Positions 34,101-46,356 of a DNA stretch of 64,000 nt are shown one piece after another. The stretch is taken from the NCBI RefSeq assembly GCF_921293095.1, contig NC_060253.1, positions 99,403,073-99,467,072 of the forward strand, given 5' to 3'. The translations under genes were made by a program, and so were the position numbers. The notes under the pieces were generated by a model. That model was not told where the DNA came from and did not search any database. It was given only the letters and a program-made list of their open reading frames with translations. The DNA comes from Ischnura elegans. Lineage: Eukaryota > Arthropoda > Insecta > Odonata > Coenagrionidae. Each line of letters opens with the position of its first letter. The first letter of the stretch is position 1.

Positions 34101-36556
34101 CCAATGTATACATCCGCAAGAACTCGCCAATGAATCTTAACCCGACATTCCTGACATCCAAATAAGTCTTTAAAACACAACTGGTCTAATTAATGCATTG
34201 CATAAAACTTCAAGGACGGTTCATCTCACTGATTCCGTTTTCGAATCAAAAATCACAACTAATCTGATAAATTACCAACCTCTAATGCAATGGAGCACGG
34301 GACTTGATTTAGAATCAAACCGAGTTGAACAATAGCGATCCGTAACGATAAGGATTATTTACTTGAATTATAGGATTATTAGTCACACTGGTCTTGCTAA
34401 CTGCAATTTAGTCAACCTATTCGGTAGGAAAAATAATTTACTTGGACCACAATTGTACCATGGTCTAAATTCCTTTAAACGTATTTTCATTCGCACGATG
34501 TGAGTTTTCTGAATCCCTCAATTTTACGCCACACATATGTTTTCTAGTTTACATATTTTTATAGTAACTGCAAAACGATAAAAAAGCAGTATGCTTAGAT
34601 AAAAGAGCAACTCAGCAATAATGCCAGAATTTAAAGCAAAGACTCTCAAGATGCATATGATTCCGGATCAGTTAATTTTGGCACTTTTCCAACGCACATG
34701 AAAAATATTCAAAATAAATAATTCTTAGCGATGATGAAGTTCTACGCAAACTTCACGACTATCAGGACCGGTACTCCAGAACAAAAGAAGTCATAAAGTT
34801 TAGTTTATCAGATCGTGAAAATTTTTTGGTAAAAATACAATTAATACATATCATAAAAAAGGCCGCTAAAGAAGCGTAAGAATACGTTTACATAGTTTTC
34901 ATTGAACAAAAATTTGATTTTTCTACTCCTAGAAATGAGTATCCGCTTCACTCTGCCCTCACCTTCAAAATCTATTCCAAGGTGCACAATATATCACAAG
35001 CGTTCAACACCGAGTTTGTATTTCATTTATGATTTTACGAGTTTTGACCACACTTTAAGTTACACCGATTAGTCCGTCTGACATGGAAGTTTTTCAAACT
35101 GCATAGATTTTTCAAGAAACATAACTCTGACAAAATTTATTCAACAAAGAGAAATAGCAAAATATTTCACTCGTGAGATTTCTTCCGGGAAAAAAAGCGA
35201 TGTAAGACACCTCGGTATAAAAATAAGTAGGCAAAGATAATACTCGCATTAAGCGGTACATTTGAAGTATGTTAAGAGAAACTAATATAAATCCGTGGCA
35301 GCAGTAGGTATTAAAAAGTTGATTGCTTTGAAAGGGAGGAGTATTCCAAATGTTAATCATAGTACTTACATATGATTTTTTACTAATTATAAATTTAAAA
35401 ACGATGGAAAAGAGATTTACAAAAGAGGAGTGTTTTTACATGTCGCAGTAATCTGGAACCTAAAGAGAAATAATTAGTAGGCTAGGGGCATTTCAGATCT
35501 GATATCGAGAAAATGGATGAAAAGGCAAGAAAAAAAAGCGGGAGGCCACTCAAATACCAAGATGATTTTCTTCGATTCCCTACTTTCGAAGCACTCTCAT
35601 AGCATATGCCATACCAAATATTCATCGCTATAGCTGAAAATAATGTGGTCAGTTGCAGTTAAATATTGATGCTAAAAAAATTATAAAAATTAAATGTTTC
35701 AACACTTATGGAGCGCAACCTGGATGACATCTTGGGATGGCATATTCAAACATGGAAGCACTCTTTGAACAATATTAGCGCGATGATGAAGAAACTTCTT
35801 CAGCGGAACTCAACAGCAAAACTGATTTTTTTTCAGATTTAATATTATTTTCTCGGAATTCCATGACTTACCAGATCTTCTAAGAAGTTTCCTAATTTGC
35901 CAGGTTTCTCAGAAGAGGAGGCACCCTGGAAAAGGAAATAATTAGCTTCAGAAATCATGAATAGAAGACGTGAAATGGAACAAAGAAAATACAAATGGCT
36001 TGGATAGATAATGTATCAAAGGGCAAGTAGGCGATGAAGCCTGCGACATTAGTACCCTAGGCAATAGGATAACGTTAGACAAGGGAATAAAAAAGACTCT
36101 AGTGTGATGGTGTAAGCCACACGTCCACCTATGTAAATATTGGCGTAATCGGATGTTTTATTATAAGAGGACATGCGCTGGTCTACCTGCTCCTGCGTAA
36201 GTCTACGTTATACGGTATAACACTCTCAATAATTGGGAATCTAAAAGCTTAGGGATATACTATGCGTGCGTTCATCTCTGGGTGAAAAATTCAGCGAAGA
36301 AATTTTTTACAACGATTCAACCGATCATTTAATGCTTCTCGCGCAATCCTGCAAGGCCAAATTCCCGAAAATATCAATAAAAATGTTTTACTTACTTTCC
36401 CTCCGAAACTTAAGCTTATCATTAAGTATTCCTGTCGAAATGGCGAGCATTATTCCAGAGGGATAAGCCAAAGTTTTCATATAATTGCATAAATATTAAT
36501 AAGGCAAATAAATGCTGTGATTGTGAGACAGTAGACTTATGTAAGAGCTGAAACGT
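31150..36556. other. Long stretch without supported genes
   Basis: About 5.4 kb with only short, motif-free frames (the largest, 33798-34133 on the plus strand, has 111 codons, no domain and no partner). Between 31300 and 31900 composition is mixed and frames overlap on both strands. A 7-bp hairpin 'ctctaacgtgttagag' occurs near 33395. No element ends recognised. Confidence 0.35.
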
Positions 36557-36630
36557 GAGCTGATAGGAGAAATGTACGGAGAACTGCGTCAAACTAATCT
36601 CTGGATTTCAAAGTGATGATGGTGACGGAT
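36557..36630 (+). pseudogene. 5'-truncated LINE end (family F)
   Basis: Plus strand: ADRRNVRRTASN, a stop, then SLDFK, followed by a 'gatgatggtgacg' tract. It is a decayed copy of the LINE C-terminus seen best at 8955-9095 (ADRRIEW...SLDC). Confidence 0.6.
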
Positions 36631-38194
36631 AGCTGTCATTTTCCAAGTAGTTGAGAAAAAATAATAGGTTATTATGCAAGCTATGCATGAGACCTGTAGA
36701 TTAAAATTGAGAATGGGTTTAATCTGAACAGGGCTAAAACTATACCATACAAGAATTATCTATTCCGATAGTAGCCATAGTGTAGAAGTTTCTCCATACT
36801 GTACGCATGTAGGGATATAACTTTCACCATTAGGCCTCTACTTGCAGGTTCCAACCCCGGTCTTCCTGCTGTGAAATTTCTTCACCCACAAAAACTACTC
36901 AAACTCTCTTTTCCCTTCAAAGATCGAGGCGTCAACTCAGTAATGTGACTCATAATATCACATTAACCTCATTTGGTTGAGTCAATTTGGTCAAGCGATT
37001 GGTTTTAAAAATCCATTTCGATTATCGCAGGGCGTCAGATAACAGATCTCTGAACAATTTATCGGGGCGTAAAATGCGCCCTTCAAGTTTCGTTCCGTCG
37101 AATCGATCCAGACGGATGACACAGCACTCGAGGTTCTCATGAAAAGGAGCCTCACTCCCAGCCATTCCCCATCCCCAAACCCAGCTGTCCCTCCACTCGC
37201 ACAGCCAACGAGAGGAGACTCTTCATCCTTCCCTCTCCTTTTCTCTTTACCATTTCTCTTCCGGACTAAGAATGCCTAACACTGCATTTTCCTTTTCCCA
37301 ATGGACCTCTGCTTGCACTTCCAAGAGACCAAGTTTGACTCCGGCGTTCGGCAAAAAGTGACATCAAAATGGATTCAAAGGTGCAGTTCAAATGAGTTCA
37401 GAAGCGCAGCAGCGAGGAACGAGGGCTACATTAGCGCGGCGAATATCGGCACTTTGACCTTAACACGCCGGTTGAAATCCCGGCAAAACCTCGTCAGCCT
37501 ATAAACCTTTCGTCAACCAATAAACAACAACACGGCGAAAACCAGGAAGATGGAAAGATCCACTAATCAAAATGCATTCGTTAATCAGATTGCTCAAACT
37601 AACTCTTTCGTAGATATTAGTAGATAAAAGTAGATAATCGACAATTTCCTCCATCATTTTTTTGCTTCGGCAGAAAACCGAGGAAAAAAGGAAATGAATG
37701 TATAGGGCAAGGATTAAACACTAGAATCCAAGTTGAATGAGGGATCCGATTCCCGAACTTCCATTGCACATCAAATACTTAGCTTCTTTTCAGCCTTTCA
37801 AATTCTACTTTTTTTCTGAAGATGCTCTTTGCGATGAATGAAAAGGCTTTAAATGAAGTGCATCCTGACTTTTGCGAGAACGTCTTTTTTTAGCTAAACA
37901 ATTAATATGAAGTAAGGTAATATAATTGTATCATAAGAAGCAGTCTTGAATACGCTCAATATTTGGCAGCTTTTGTTGTTTACAATATCAGATTTTTACC
38001 TATACCCCAGAAAACTAGGGACTCCGTCAGTTTTACTCCGGAATTTGAATTACCTAAGTTTGATAATAATAATTTAGGTAATTTTTAATATCATATTTTG
38101 CAAAATATTTTGAATTAGCAGCAAATTTCGAAGCCAGGGTTGTGAGATCCTCCAGCATAGACGAAGAGAATCTTTTTTCGGTTGTGGCGGAATT
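36631..38194. other. No gene; mixed GC patch at 37080-37500
   Basis: A CpG-containing patch lies at ~37080-37500 in otherwise AT-rich sequence. A B-box-like 'caggttccaacccc' occurs near 36845 without a recognisable A box. Confidence 0.35.
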
Positions 38195-38265
38195 AAGTCC
38201 TCGCCAAAGGTCGTGGGTTCGTGTATCACCTTGGTGCGTCACCTTCTTCCAGGGAATAGGTGATT
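38195..38265 (+). repeat. tRNA-derived SINE head (family B copy)
   Basis: Plus strand: 'cggttgtggcggaattaag' (A-box side), 'tcctcgccaaaggtcgtggg' and 'gtgggttcgtgtatcacc' (B-box side), then 'ttggtgcgtcac' and 'ttccaggg'. It follows the family B order ('ggtaaagtcctcgcc', 'gtgggttcgaatcccacc', 'ccaggg'). Confidence 0.55.
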
Positions 38266-38544
38266 GTGATAGTATATTTGTCAATTGTTGGAGTCACTGA
38301 TGCAATGATCCTAATATGCTGTACTCAAAGCACTTTGAAATATAAATGTAAATGCTAATTATAGCAACGTTCGCTTCACAGTCAAAGAAATTTTGTTTAA
38401 AACTGGAACACCGCACAGCAATCGAATACGTCCAATCCTGTTTGTTGGAAAGGTTTCTGAGTGAAAATATCACAGAAGCATGAATCGCCAAGAGAAAAAA
38501 TCCCACTTAGACTGGAAATCAAACCACGGACTATTGACTAGCAA

Positions 38545-38620
38545 GATAGTCTGCGGGTCGATTCCTGGTCCAGGAGAATTTTTTTTTTGTGTCTATCCAG
38601 CTTTGTTTCACCATTTTTAA
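38545..38620 (+). repeat. Possible tRNA-derived SINE fragment
   Basis: The string 'gactagcaagatagtctgcg' leads into a B-box-like 'gcgggtcgattcctggtc' and 'caggagaa', followed by a T9-10 run and 'gtgtctatcc'. Only one copy is seen, so the call rests on the B box and spacing. Confidence 0.35.
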
Positions 38621-40169
38621 CGAGGCAGGCTCGAAAAATTACGCATTACCGCCATGTGCGTCTTTTGCGCAGGTTTAAGGCACTCATCCGTTCATGGCTT
38701 CATTGAAGTCCTTTCTCCCTCGCGTTGCTATCCGTAATGGACTGCGAGGGTCCAACATCTAGTACCATGAGCCCCGGCTTAATTACCATGAGATTCAGGA
38801 ACGTGGATAGCGTAATGCTCTACGCAGTAGCCAAGGGGACTGCTGATTTCTTTTGCAATTTCTGTCGCATTTCAATCGGTTTTCAAAAATGTCCGCGGCG
38901 TGGTGATGAGCGCGATGCGATCCACTTTGTCCAATATTTTTCAGTATTGTCTTTGCAAATGCGAGGAAGAGCAATGCAGAGTAATGAATTTGATAAATTA
39001 AATCAACATGTACTATATAAATTTTGGTGAACACCTCAAACTATATCATATTTCCCCATGGAACCCGGATTACTTTGTCCGTCAGCGGTGCGAGTGGAGA
39101 CTTTTGAATGTAGACCCATTCAAATGCGTGGTGGGTGACCACACATTTAGCGGCTGCCTTGAGGATACTCTTTTGTAATACTCGTGGAAGTGGCCCTCAT
39201 GGCAGTTCACTTAAACTTCACCGCTGTTAAAGTGACAGACTCGAAATATTACGCATCACATAAGCAGAAGCGAAAGGATGCAAGAGGTTCTGAAATGGAA
39301 GAATATTAGAGGGTATCCAGGATCCAATAAATCCTTAACACTGCGAGGAACAGTCCCGTCATTTTGAGGGGTAACCTCTACTTACTTAATCACGTCGCCT
39401 AGAATGTTCTTCTGTCGTCTTCATTTACTCTGACTAATATTTATTTCTTATGGCACATATTCTGTAGAAATTTTTATCATAGAAATGGAATCAGACCACC
39501 TGTCTACCTTAAAATACCAACATCCGTCCAAATGTTGGGTGAAGCGTTTCTATTTTTTTTTTGTAGGGTAATGGCCCCACTAGGGTATTGACCACGGTCC
39601 TTCTTGTGTTAAGCCACCTCTGAACGGGGTGAACACCTTGGCGAAGAAGGGAGATAGATATTCATCGCGAAGGAGATGGGTCCTTTGCGCATAATCCGAC
39701 GCGAGCCTCCACTGCCACGGCGAGGCGGGGGAGCTCTAATTCACGGGATCGCCGACAGAGGAGCGGGCGCATATCGCAGGGCTTAATCGGCCGCAGAGGG
39801 AAAAAAGAAAGAGATCGGCTGCCGCTCGCTATTTGACTCCGCACCAGGCCAAATATTCGACCCGCTCCTCCACCACCCATCCCTTGGGTTGCCAAATTAC
39901 TCATTCCGCATTTTGGAGCGCGGATATTGGTAAGGGCACACTCAAGAGTAAAAGTATAAACGCAATCGACTATCGGCTTCTGCGCATGTAACTGAGGATT
40001 AAATTACCAAATCTGAAATGATAAGATGGGTCTGACTGGGTCTCTTCGAAGATAGCGTTTGTTTTCGTGTTGCTATTTTAAATTTAAATTTTTACTTCCA
40101 TCATTACATGAACCATATTTGATTAACTGTTCTTCCAAGCATAATTCTAACTCATAAATAATACATTAT
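38621..40169. other. No gene; GC-rich patch at 39650-39905
   Basis: The GC-rich patch at 39650-39905 carries a minus-strand frame of 80 codons (39904-39662) that I attribute to composition. Nothing else recognised. Confidence 0.35.
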
Positions 40170-40364
40170 CCATGGTAAAATATAAATATCAAATGATAAT
40201 TTCCACATCAATATGTAACTCCACTACCGAAAATGGTTTCGACTTTCTCTATATCATTTTAAATATATCATAGGACAATTACATAATGTGTCGAAACCAT
40301 GGTCGGTATTAAAGTTATTCATTAAAGTGTGGAAATTATCATTTGTTGTTTATATTTTATCGTG
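40170..40364. repeat. Inverted-repeat element, ~76-bp arms
   Basis: Arm 40170-40245 contains 'aaatgataatttccacat' and 'ggtttcgactttc'. Arm 40288-40364, inverted, contains 'aaatgataatttccacac' and 'ggtttcgacac', with 'taaaatataaa' near both outer ends. About 42 bp separate the arms. Non-coding; it could form a long hairpin. The 'gtcgaaacc' string is similar to that in the inverted repeats at 30351 and 59761. Confidence 0.7.
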
Positions 40365-42167
40365 GATATATCGCATTTCCACCACGTCAAGCATGAAACG
40401 ATGTAACACGCTCTGACGTCATCCCTGACTTCCCACACATCCCACCAATGTTGAGTAAAGATATCGTATCACAGCGATTAAACCCAAGGAAAATATCACT
40501 TGGCACACTGTAGGTATTTTAATCTTAATCTTATTGTACATCCACTTCAAGATGGCTCTCCGCCTATCAATCACTTCTTTATTTTTTTTATTACCATAGC
40601 ATCAAATCAGCAAAAAAAATCAAAACAAAAACAAACATGCTCACAAACAAATAAAACAAACAACAAATGAACTCAAAAACAGAAAGCAAACTAAACATAT
40701 ACAAAAGTGATTCCGGTCATAAAAACACATGCATCAAAGAGTACCATTTTTTTCAAAATATTAAACTCCATGACGCGGATGGCGTGAGTTACATGGCTAA
40801 GAAACATGAGGAGCAGCTTTAACTCCGTATTAACAAATACAGGACAGAATACCCGGTTATTGGAAGTCGTGTTGCTACTGGAATTATGAAATTCCAGATC
40901 CACCATCAGCAAATGAGTGCTTCAAGGGAGTAAGCACAGTAAAAAACCAAATGCAGTATTGCGCAAAAATCCTTCACTTACAATCCCATCACAGGAAAAT
41001 ATATCCTCAAAGAAGAAGACAATTTTAATGAGGGTAAATGAATGCTTAGCTAGGGATTAAAAAACGACTAAAACTATGCATACAAAACGTGTCACTTGGA
41101 GTAATATTTAGTAAAGAGATTTATAATAAAAATAGATGCAAGGATACGAATACTATTGGGGATCTACGGGAGAAGATATAATGGGGAAGGTGTTTATTTC
41201 GCTTACACCCATCCCTGCTTTAAATTGAAATAGCGTTAGTCATAGAGGAGGATAAAAGGCAATATTAATTTAATATTGTGTCAATACGCAGAAATACACT
41301 ATTTTCACTGTATAAACATTAGCTAAAATATGAAAGCATGTTCTGCATAATAGGATAGTCATCAAAGAAAACTAAATGCATTGATTGCGATTCCTTACCC
41401 ACCATTAGTGTATTCATAATATACAAATTATTTGGTTTTAGAAATCCCAGTTTAGACAAATGGCAACGGTCAATTTTAACCTCATTTGAAAAAGGCCAGA
41501 TTGGCGCCAATGCGATCCCACTCCACGTGACGTCCCTGGGACCTAGTTTCTATACGAGTAGATAGGAGTTTTACATTTTCTGAGAATGCATGCATGAGGC
41601 ACAGAGATCAGGGAAACATCTCACATGTCAATAACACATAAAAAATACTTAATTTCGGAAAGTTTCCTTCGTTTTATAGGGGAATAATAATCCTTATTTA
41701 AGCCAAGCGCTACCTGCTAGCAGCCTGCGTCGTATCAGCGTTCAAGCCTCGCCCCAAGGTCACCTCACAAGGCGACAGCTGGAAACAGAAATACGTCACA
41801 CGGACTTTTCCCAGCATTCCTACTTAGCCGTCGCGTTTTCGCGCGCTCGAAATTTTTCACTTTTCGTTTAATCGTGAAAAATAGATATCGTCGTTCGAAA
41901 ATCTAAAAGCGTGAAATGCGTACTCCAGGAGTAATAATCTTTCGATTTAGGCAATAAAAAAATAATAGGAAACCACCCTATTACATTGCATGCCAAAAAA
42001 TGACACACAGCTATATTTTCTTTTGATGAACGCCAATTTATGATAGTGGAAAAACATGTACACATTTGTTACTTGGAGCCGGATAAATGACAGGAAAAGG
42101 TCACAAAGAATAAAAGTCACAATATGAGGACGTCTCAGATTTCTAGAATTAAATGTAGGAGAACCGG
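40365..42167. other. No feature supported
   Basis: AT-rich with motif-free short frames. A small GC-rich stretch lies at ~41710-41850. Confidence 0.35.
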
Positions 42168-42380
42168 GGGCAGAATGGGGTATCAAGTTCAAAACATTGA
42201 AAAAAAGCACACAACGGTTTGATAAAATTGCGTCACATTTTAATAGACCTTTTGAAATGTATTGAACGCAAAAAATGCAATGCTACAGTGGAAAAAATCA
42301 CAATTATATATTTTTTCCCGAAGCAAAAAATTATGTCTTTTGCCCCGTTCTGCCACAGGTATGGGGCGGAATGGGGTAGT
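42168..42380. repeat. Possible inverted-repeat element with GGGGCAGAATGGGG motif
   Basis: 'gggggcagaatggggta' near 42168 recurs in inverted form as 'ttttgccccgttctgcc' near 42338 and again directly as 'ggggcggaatggggta' near 42364. The spacing (about 170-200 bp) and motif suggest terminal repeats of a small non-autonomous element. No target-site duplication found. Confidence 0.4.
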
Positions 42381-45300
42381 GTGAAAATTAATTACAAAAA
42401 CAAATTAAATATCTGCAAAAAAAAGTAAACAAAGTAACTTGTATGTTCTTGTCTTTTAAATCTCCATCCCCATCCCCATCTGTTCTGCTCCAAAAACTCG
42501 TCTACAGGGAAACTAGGAACTGGCATCCGAAAACAACGATTAGTCATACGTTCAATTATTCGAAACAAACTGTAATTAAAACTGGACGTAATTGAAACAC
42601 ATATCAAGGATTACTGTATTTAAACACTTAAATATAACTTACCATCGATATAAAATCTTCGGAAGTTAGAAAACAACATCTAATTCAAAAAGTTATTATA
42701 CATTTAAAAAATTAGTCTGCATCGTAAAAAAAGGATGAATATGACCTTGTCAAAAAATTTCGTTCTCAATTCGTTTTATTGTTTGTTTCAATCAATCCAA
42801 TCAATTTTCGTTCAATTGATGTCAATCTCTTCAATTGATGGGATACATTAGATGTAACAGCTGATATGTCTTGTATAATTTTTTAAGAGTGAACCTTCCT
42901 TTTAGGGTAAATTGAAAGCTTTTCATCCAGCTTTTATGACTGATCACGACAGTAAACATGCAGTGAGGGACTGATATCTCAATGAATTTGGAATAACACG
43001 ACGCCATATCCAATGGGATCAAGGACACACAGTGTGTCGTGACGGCACGTGCATTTTTTTCTCATCCAAGAGTTATTTCAATAATGTCCACGAAGCAGGA
43101 CGATTCTGCCCTCTGTCTACCCCATTATGCGCTGGAAGATGAATGCCATTTGATGCAAAACCAGAATGCAGGACTTTTCGAAAGTACACAAGGCGACTAG
43201 AGTCAAATGAAAGACGATTCAACCAAGGTCTTAGGGATCATGACACGCCACTACTGGGTGTAATTCATGAGAAGATGGCAACCTGGAGGCCACTCGTAAA
43301 TGTGACGTAAATCAGAAAGAATCTTTTGAATGCAATTTTTGCACTGAGAAGAATCCCTCGTGACTTCCGGAGTTGATTTTAAATAAGAAAAACAACATTT
43401 CTCCATGATTTGATAAAAATAAAATGCTCATGTGGAGACTTACTCTACGAGGGAACAAGATTTAATTGCAGCGCAAAAACCTACCGTATTATAATTTTTT
43501 CTCGTAAGTTTCACACCTGAATACCATAGAAACCCCACTTGATGCTACATTCCTAAAGAGACAATTTAAAATGGGAAAGGATGAGGGTAGATATTATTTA
43601 AATATCAAAGACACAAACAGTTACACCTATAGCTAATAATTCCCTCAGATAACCAAACTTATTGTAATGGAATGACAATGCTTCACCCGCTGGACAACAA
43701 TTTACCGCAAATATAGGTCTCCCACTGAGCGGGAAAGCTTTCAATTCGAAACCATAATTCGCATGGGAAACGAGGATAACTTTCGCTCATTTTAGGTTAC
43801 AGGCATTCTTAAGCAATGAAAATCCATTAAAACTACTAACTATAGTCATATTTCTGAACATTCAGTGAAGGTATTTATTTTATTTTAGCTCTTGTACCTA
43901 TTTTGAGATTCTCGGCAACAGGATTTTTAGTGGAAGGATACACCTATGATCCTACATAATTGGTATAACAGTTTTTAAGGATAAAAACACAAACATGGAT
44001 CGATGGAATGGCTAAGTAATCCAATCTAGAGTTACTAAGAACGCTCAACAACCAGTACAAGGTACTCGAGTGTGATTTTTCAATTTTCAACAAAAACACC
44101 ATTTCCATGTTTCCATGTGAACATATTTAAATATCTATACAGATAAAACGATGATAAACAGATAAAAAAATATTAAGACCATCAAAACTGGAATTCCAAA
44201 AAAAAAAAAATGAAAAACCCGCAGTAAAAATGTAGCACACTGACTTGTTATCAAGGAGTACTTTTTAGAGCTCTTGTATGCCCGAATTTCAGAGGTCATT
44301 TAATTAAAAGATCGAAGCGTTTTTTGCATGTAACACCGCACAGTTTGGAAAAGATGAGCATGAGGGATTTACCCGTGGACATGACGTTACAGAGAGAGAA
44401 CTTTCTTGCCTCGAGAAAAATTCCTCCGGAGTGAGAGGTTTATTCAATTAAGAAACCACTTCGATTTAGACATAGGCGAGAGCAGAGTACCTGCCACGGA
44501 TGAGGATAAAGCCCTTCAACTTCGCCCCGGAATAATTTCCTAGGCAAACAAGCCGTCAGCCGTCAAGTGCACGTGAAAGACGAGAACAATCTACGTGTGA
44601 CGGCGCTATCAAGGGAACGTCGGGGGAGATCGGCGAGCACGCAGCCAAACACACGTGTGTGCATCTCAGTGTACCAAACGCTTGAGCCACCATCCCACTG
44701 GCGCTCAAAGAATCTCATTTAGGAGGGCAAGAGCACAACTACGAGAATTCTCACTCCCGCCAACCATAAGCAGTAAATTTGGCATAAGAAATGAATAACT
44801 TAGCCCTTGAAAAAAACATATGGTAATGTTTATTATCCAATATTATTTACAAACAAAGACATTTAAAAAATATTAGGATCTTCAGGCGACCTGGAAGGCA
44901 GAGCTATGTTTAGGTCAACATAATTATATAATAATCATTCACTGCATTGGTTTAAAGAGCGGAAAAAAGAGCATGTACCAACATTAATCTTCCAACCCTT
45001 AAATGTTTTATAATTTTTTTTATTGAAAAATTTAGAAACCCAAATCCCCGCGAGGCACCTACTAGTGCAGTTTTATCCTTTTTATCCCTTCCTAGTCTCT
45101 CCCGTCTCCGACTTGAATCAGACATAAAATTCATTTAAAATGCCCTTAACTAACACTTCGACAGTCCTGATATTTTTTCCTTCTTCAACATCAGAGTACC
45201 TTCCCGCCACACCCAGGCTATCTGTAATTAAGCACTCTCTATTACATAGACTTTTTATCGAATAAATTCTCTCCCGGGTGATACTGATCCGTTTTCTCTG

Positions 45301-45968
45301 ACAATTAAAAATTTTACTCACCTGGCATCAACATATTTAATGCATGAATGACTATATACTGGATAAGTGTTTGTTGTTTTCGTTTTTTATTTTATTTAAA
45401 ATTGTAATATTGAATTAATAAATTTAATTATTTAACTCTATTTGTTATAATTGCACTATAAATTGGCATCTTGCTGTATGTGTACCACTTTATAAAAATA
45501 AAAAAAATCATAAAAATTATCGAAAATAATACCTGTGGAAAAATTTACTGGGGAGTACAGGCCGAGTTTGAAAACAACTGAGTACCGTGAATGGTGAATA
45601 CAAAATAATGCTATTAACTGCTTCTTGGGACACTGAACCAACAGTAAGAGATGAGCGAGTACTGAATAACACTTTTCCATGCCACTGAATAAAAATACCT
45701 TGAGTGAGGCTTCCCAATTAGGATGGAAAAGAAAATGCACCTCCAAAGCTGAACTAATAGAAAGCTTTACTACTATCAAAGGGAAACCATTGGAGGTACT
45801 GAACATAGTTGGACACTTTAAAATACACAAAAGGAACGCATTATATAAGCAATAATAATGACTTATAATATTATAAGTATTTGTAAGCTTGCAACGCGTG
45901 CAACTTGAAGCACAAAATCCTATAAAATCGGGAACGGAGCAGCTATGGCAATTCCATTTAATTACCAT
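42381..45968. other. No supported gene; long minus-strand frame at its end
   Basis: AT-rich sequence with a mixed-composition patch at ~44380-44720. A 170-codon minus-strand frame (45968-45456) abuts the left TTAA of the piggyBac-like element. It begins MVIKWNCHSC and is rich in F, L, C and S, with no recognisable domain; its start lies exactly at the insertion boundary, and I regard it as most likely chance. Confidence 0.35.
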
Positions 45969-46103
45969 TTAACCCATTAACGGCCAAGGCTAATATTCGG
46001 TAGAAATATTTGAATTTATCATCATATTTAGTCTTAATAGATACTAGAAAAGAAATTTTGAAAAATTTGAGGTTCTAAAAAATTTATTTATAACAAAAAA
46101 ATA

Positions 46104-46142
46104 ATGGTGCGTTTTCGCACCTTTGGCGGAATGTGGGTTCTT
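46104..46142 (+). repeat. Internal copy of the transposon end sequence
   Basis: This segment reads 'aatggtgcgttttcgcacc' then 'tttggcggaatgtgggtt', a close copy of the true right end ('aatggtgcgttttcgcacc', 'tttggccgtaaatgggtt' at 48891-48927) but lying 133 bp inside the left end and in the same orientation as the right end. Together with the left terminus it frames a ~170-bp unit with inverted ends inside the element. Confidence 0.75.
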
Positions 46143-46356
46143 CGGTTAACATACCGTGAAAAACTAAAATCTTATTCTTTTCCACCTTTTTAATTTATAA
46201 ACACATATAAACGCATAATTTAGTATTTAAAATCATTAAGTAAGCGTTCATACTATAAAAATCCCTTTTATTAATGAAAATTATTTGAATATAAGGGCAC
46301 ATTAAATTTTACCCAAAAATATACACTGTGCCCTAACACTGACTAACATTTTAACA

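Noticed and set aside
36838..36860. tRNA or SINE from a B-box-like string
   Set aside because: No A box at proper spacing and no copy of a known family around it.
45456..45968. 170-codon minus-strand open frame beside the piggyBac-like element
   Set aside because: No domain or motif; composition dominated by F, L, C and S; its start coincides with the insertion boundary. Length alone in AT-rich DNA is not enough.
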